From an uncultured Clostridia bacterium (lineage in GTDB: Bacteria; Bacillota_A; Clostridia; Oscillospirales; Oscillospiraceae), in contig CAMVIC010000073.1 of NCBI GenBank assembly GCA_947167435.1, positions 1 to 7,229 of the forward strand: a DNA stretch of 7,229 nt, given 5' to 3'. Positions 6,417 through 7,229 of the stretch are shown here, piece by piece (within the stretch, counting starts at the first letter, position 1; every line of letters starts with the position of its first letter). Made by a program: the position numbers and the translations under genes. A model generated the notes under the pieces. That model worked only from the letters and a program-made list of their open reading frames with translations. It ran no database searches and had not been told where the DNA came from.

Positions 6417-6896
6417 ATGATCGCCTGGCTGACGGACACGCTGTTCGGAAAATTCATCAGCACCTTCTTTATCTCCATGGTCCCCGTGGCGGAGCTGCGG
6501 GTGGGCCTGCCCTACGGCATCGCCCAGGGTCTGCCGCTGTGGCTGGCAATCCCCGCCGCCATCGTGGGCAACATGGTGCCGGTACCCTTTATCGTGGTCT
6601 ATATCAAGCGCATTTTTGCCTGGCTGCGGGCCCACTGGGCGCGGCTGGACGGCTTTATCACCAAACTGGAAAAACGCGCCCACGGCAAGGAGGACACGGT
6701 GCGGAAATACGGCTTCTGGGGCCTGCTGATCCTGGTGGCGGTGCCCCTGCCCGGAACCGGAGCCTGGACCGGCGCACTGGTGGCGGCGCTGATGAACATG
6801 CGCCTGAAGGACGCGCTGCCCGCCATTTTCGCCGGAGTCTGCGTGGCCGCCGCCATCGTAACGGGCATCACCCTGGGCGTTATCCACATTGCGTAA
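6417..6896 (+). CDS. Small integral membrane protein, 'small multidrug export' family (Pfam Sm_multidrug_ex type)
   Basis: A 159-residue membrane protein with likely hydrophobic segments at about 12-34, 42-66, 100-124 and 133-157 and a charged, probably cytoplasmic linker between (about 67-98, rich in Arg and Lys). Family hallmarks are VPVAELRVGLPYG (22-34) and VPLPGTGAWTGALVAAL (109-125), two similar Pro/Gly-containing segments. Transport activity of this family is mostly inferred from its name, so the substrate is unknown. The frame is open upstream to 6189, but the start at 6417 is chosen because GGAGGG (6406-6411) lies just before it, the promoter TATAAT is at 6380-6385, and the upstream translation would run through that promoter. 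It is a single-gene unit with its own terminator. Confidence 0.85.
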   Translation: MIAWLTDTLFGKFISTFFISMVPVAELRVGLPYGIAQGLPLWLAIPAAIVGNMVPVPFIVVYIKRIFAWLRAHWARLDGFITKLEKRAHGKEDTVRKYGFWGLLILVAVPLPGTGAWTGALVAALMNMRLKDALPAIFAGVCVAAAIVTGITLGVIHIA

Positions 6897-6911
6897 TCAA
6901 AATGGACAAGT

Positions 6912-6961
6912 AAAAAGCGTCGCCTCAACAGCCATCGGCTATACAGAGGCGGCGCTTTTTT
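6912..6961 (+). terminator. Strong rho-independent terminator
   Basis: A 15-bp stem (6912-6926 with 6946-6960) contains one U-G pair and ends in a run of six T. The loop holds a smaller AGCC/GGCT hairpin. It starts 15 bases after the stop of the membrane protein gene. The matching A-run on the left arm means it could also stop transcription from the right. Confidence 0.9.
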
Positions 6962-6974
6962 GCGCGGCGGGAAG

Positions 6975-7026
6975 CATAGGGAGCGATCCCCTGATCGCTC
7001 CGCCTGTCGGACGCAGTGCCGGGTTC
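6975..7026 (+). repeat. Palindromic intergenic repeat, right copy
   Basis: The lead-in ATAGGG runs into a perfect 9-bp stem (GGAGCGATC at 6980-6988, GATCGCTCC at 6993-7001) with a 4-base loop. Four bases and GTCGGACGC (7006-7014) follow. The layout matches the copy at 38-104, with different but still paired stem arms and a much shorter loop. It lies after the terminator of the membrane protein gene. Confidence 0.6.
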
Positions 7027-7057
7027 GCGGCTGTCCGGGAGGACAGCCCCTACACGC
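7024..7057 (-). repeat. Palindromic repeat copy in reverse orientation
   Basis: A perfect 8-bp stem (GGCTGTCC at 7029-7036, GGACAGCC at 7041-7048) with a GGGA loop is followed by CCTACACGC. On the minus strand this reads GTAGGGG, then stem, then CCGCGAAC, the same order as the copy at 38-104 (GTAGGGG, stem, CGAAC). With the copy at 6975 it forms a head-to-head pair sharing the middle segment. Confidence 0.5.
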
Positions 7058-7126
7058 GAAAACGCAGGTTGCCCTTCTTGGCTCGCCCCGGAACGGGAAG
7101 GCTGTGGAGCCGCTGCCTGTGGAGGA

Positions 7127-7170
7127 TTCCCCCAGCGGGGGAAATGTCCGCGAAGCGGACAAAAGGGGGG
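7127..7170. repeat. Double-hairpin repeat
   Basis: Two perfect stem-loops stand side by side: TTCCCCC/GGGGGAA (7127-7143, loop AGC) and GTCCGC/GCGGAC (7146-7160, loop GAA), followed by AAAAGGGGGG. Similar short hairpin repeats are, as I recall, dispersed in genomes of gut Oscillospiraceae. The whole of 6962-7229 contains such hairpins and no coding region that I can support. Confidence 0.5.
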
Positions 7171-7229
7171 AGGAAGAAGAAGCGAAGCCGCAATTTCCGC
7201 AGCCGCGCCATTGGCGGGCCGTCGCGAAG

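Noticed and set aside
6599..7162. Minus-strand open frame of 187 codons over the right end
   Set aside because: It runs through the terminator and hairpins and is antisense to the membrane protein gene; composition is Arg/Pro/Ser-rich noise.

Overview
The window comes from a GC-rich anaerobic bacterium, most likely a gut Bacillota of the Oscillospiraceae type (Oscillibacter, Flavonifractor and relatives). The evidence is GC-rich coding sequence, strong GGAGG-type ribosome binding sites, sigma-A-like promoters, short GC-rich palindromic repeats between genes, and a citrate-to-2-oxoglutarate pathway that begins with a Re-type citrate synthase. The genus is an inference.

Bases 1-212 hold palindromic repeats and then a promoter with a candidate GntR-family operator over its -10 box. 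Bases 213-5326 are one tight plus-strand operon of four genes: a Re-citrate synthase-like enzyme of the isopropylmalate/homocitrate synthase family, a FadR-type GntR regulator, a single-chain Aquifex-type aconitase, and an isocitrate dehydrogenase. The junctions are ATGA overlap, 1 base apart, and TAATG overlap. Together the three enzymes would turn oxaloacetate and acetyl-CoA into 2-oxoglutarate, the oxidative half of a split TCA cycle that feeds glutamate synthesis. The embedded regulator keeps the Asp/His metal site of the FCD domain and plausibly controls the operon, perhaps by sensing a carboxylate.

Bases 5329-5482 separate the operon from a convergent minus-strand gene. This gap is a 154-base inverted-repeat element: arrays of four TTTTCAG-like 7-base units face each other around a perfect 14-bp stem that can serve as a terminator. 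Bases 5480-6271 (minus) encode a classical short-chain dehydrogenase/reductase. A compact divergent promoter region at about 6311-6385 drives it and, on the plus strand, a small membrane protein of the 'small multidrug export' family (6417-6896), which ends in a strong terminator.

Bases 6962-7229 contain no gene that I can support. They hold several perfect hairpins, two of which belong to the same repeat family as the left end. The family has a TAGGG lead-in, a stem whose arms differ between copies but still pair, then four bases and GTCGGACGC.

I see no CRISPR array, tRNA, rRNA, transposase or phage gene. The enzyme cluster is a known type of pathway rather than a new system. The least explained parts are the two repeat elements, the operator, and the unusual cofactor loop of the isocitrate dehydrogenase.
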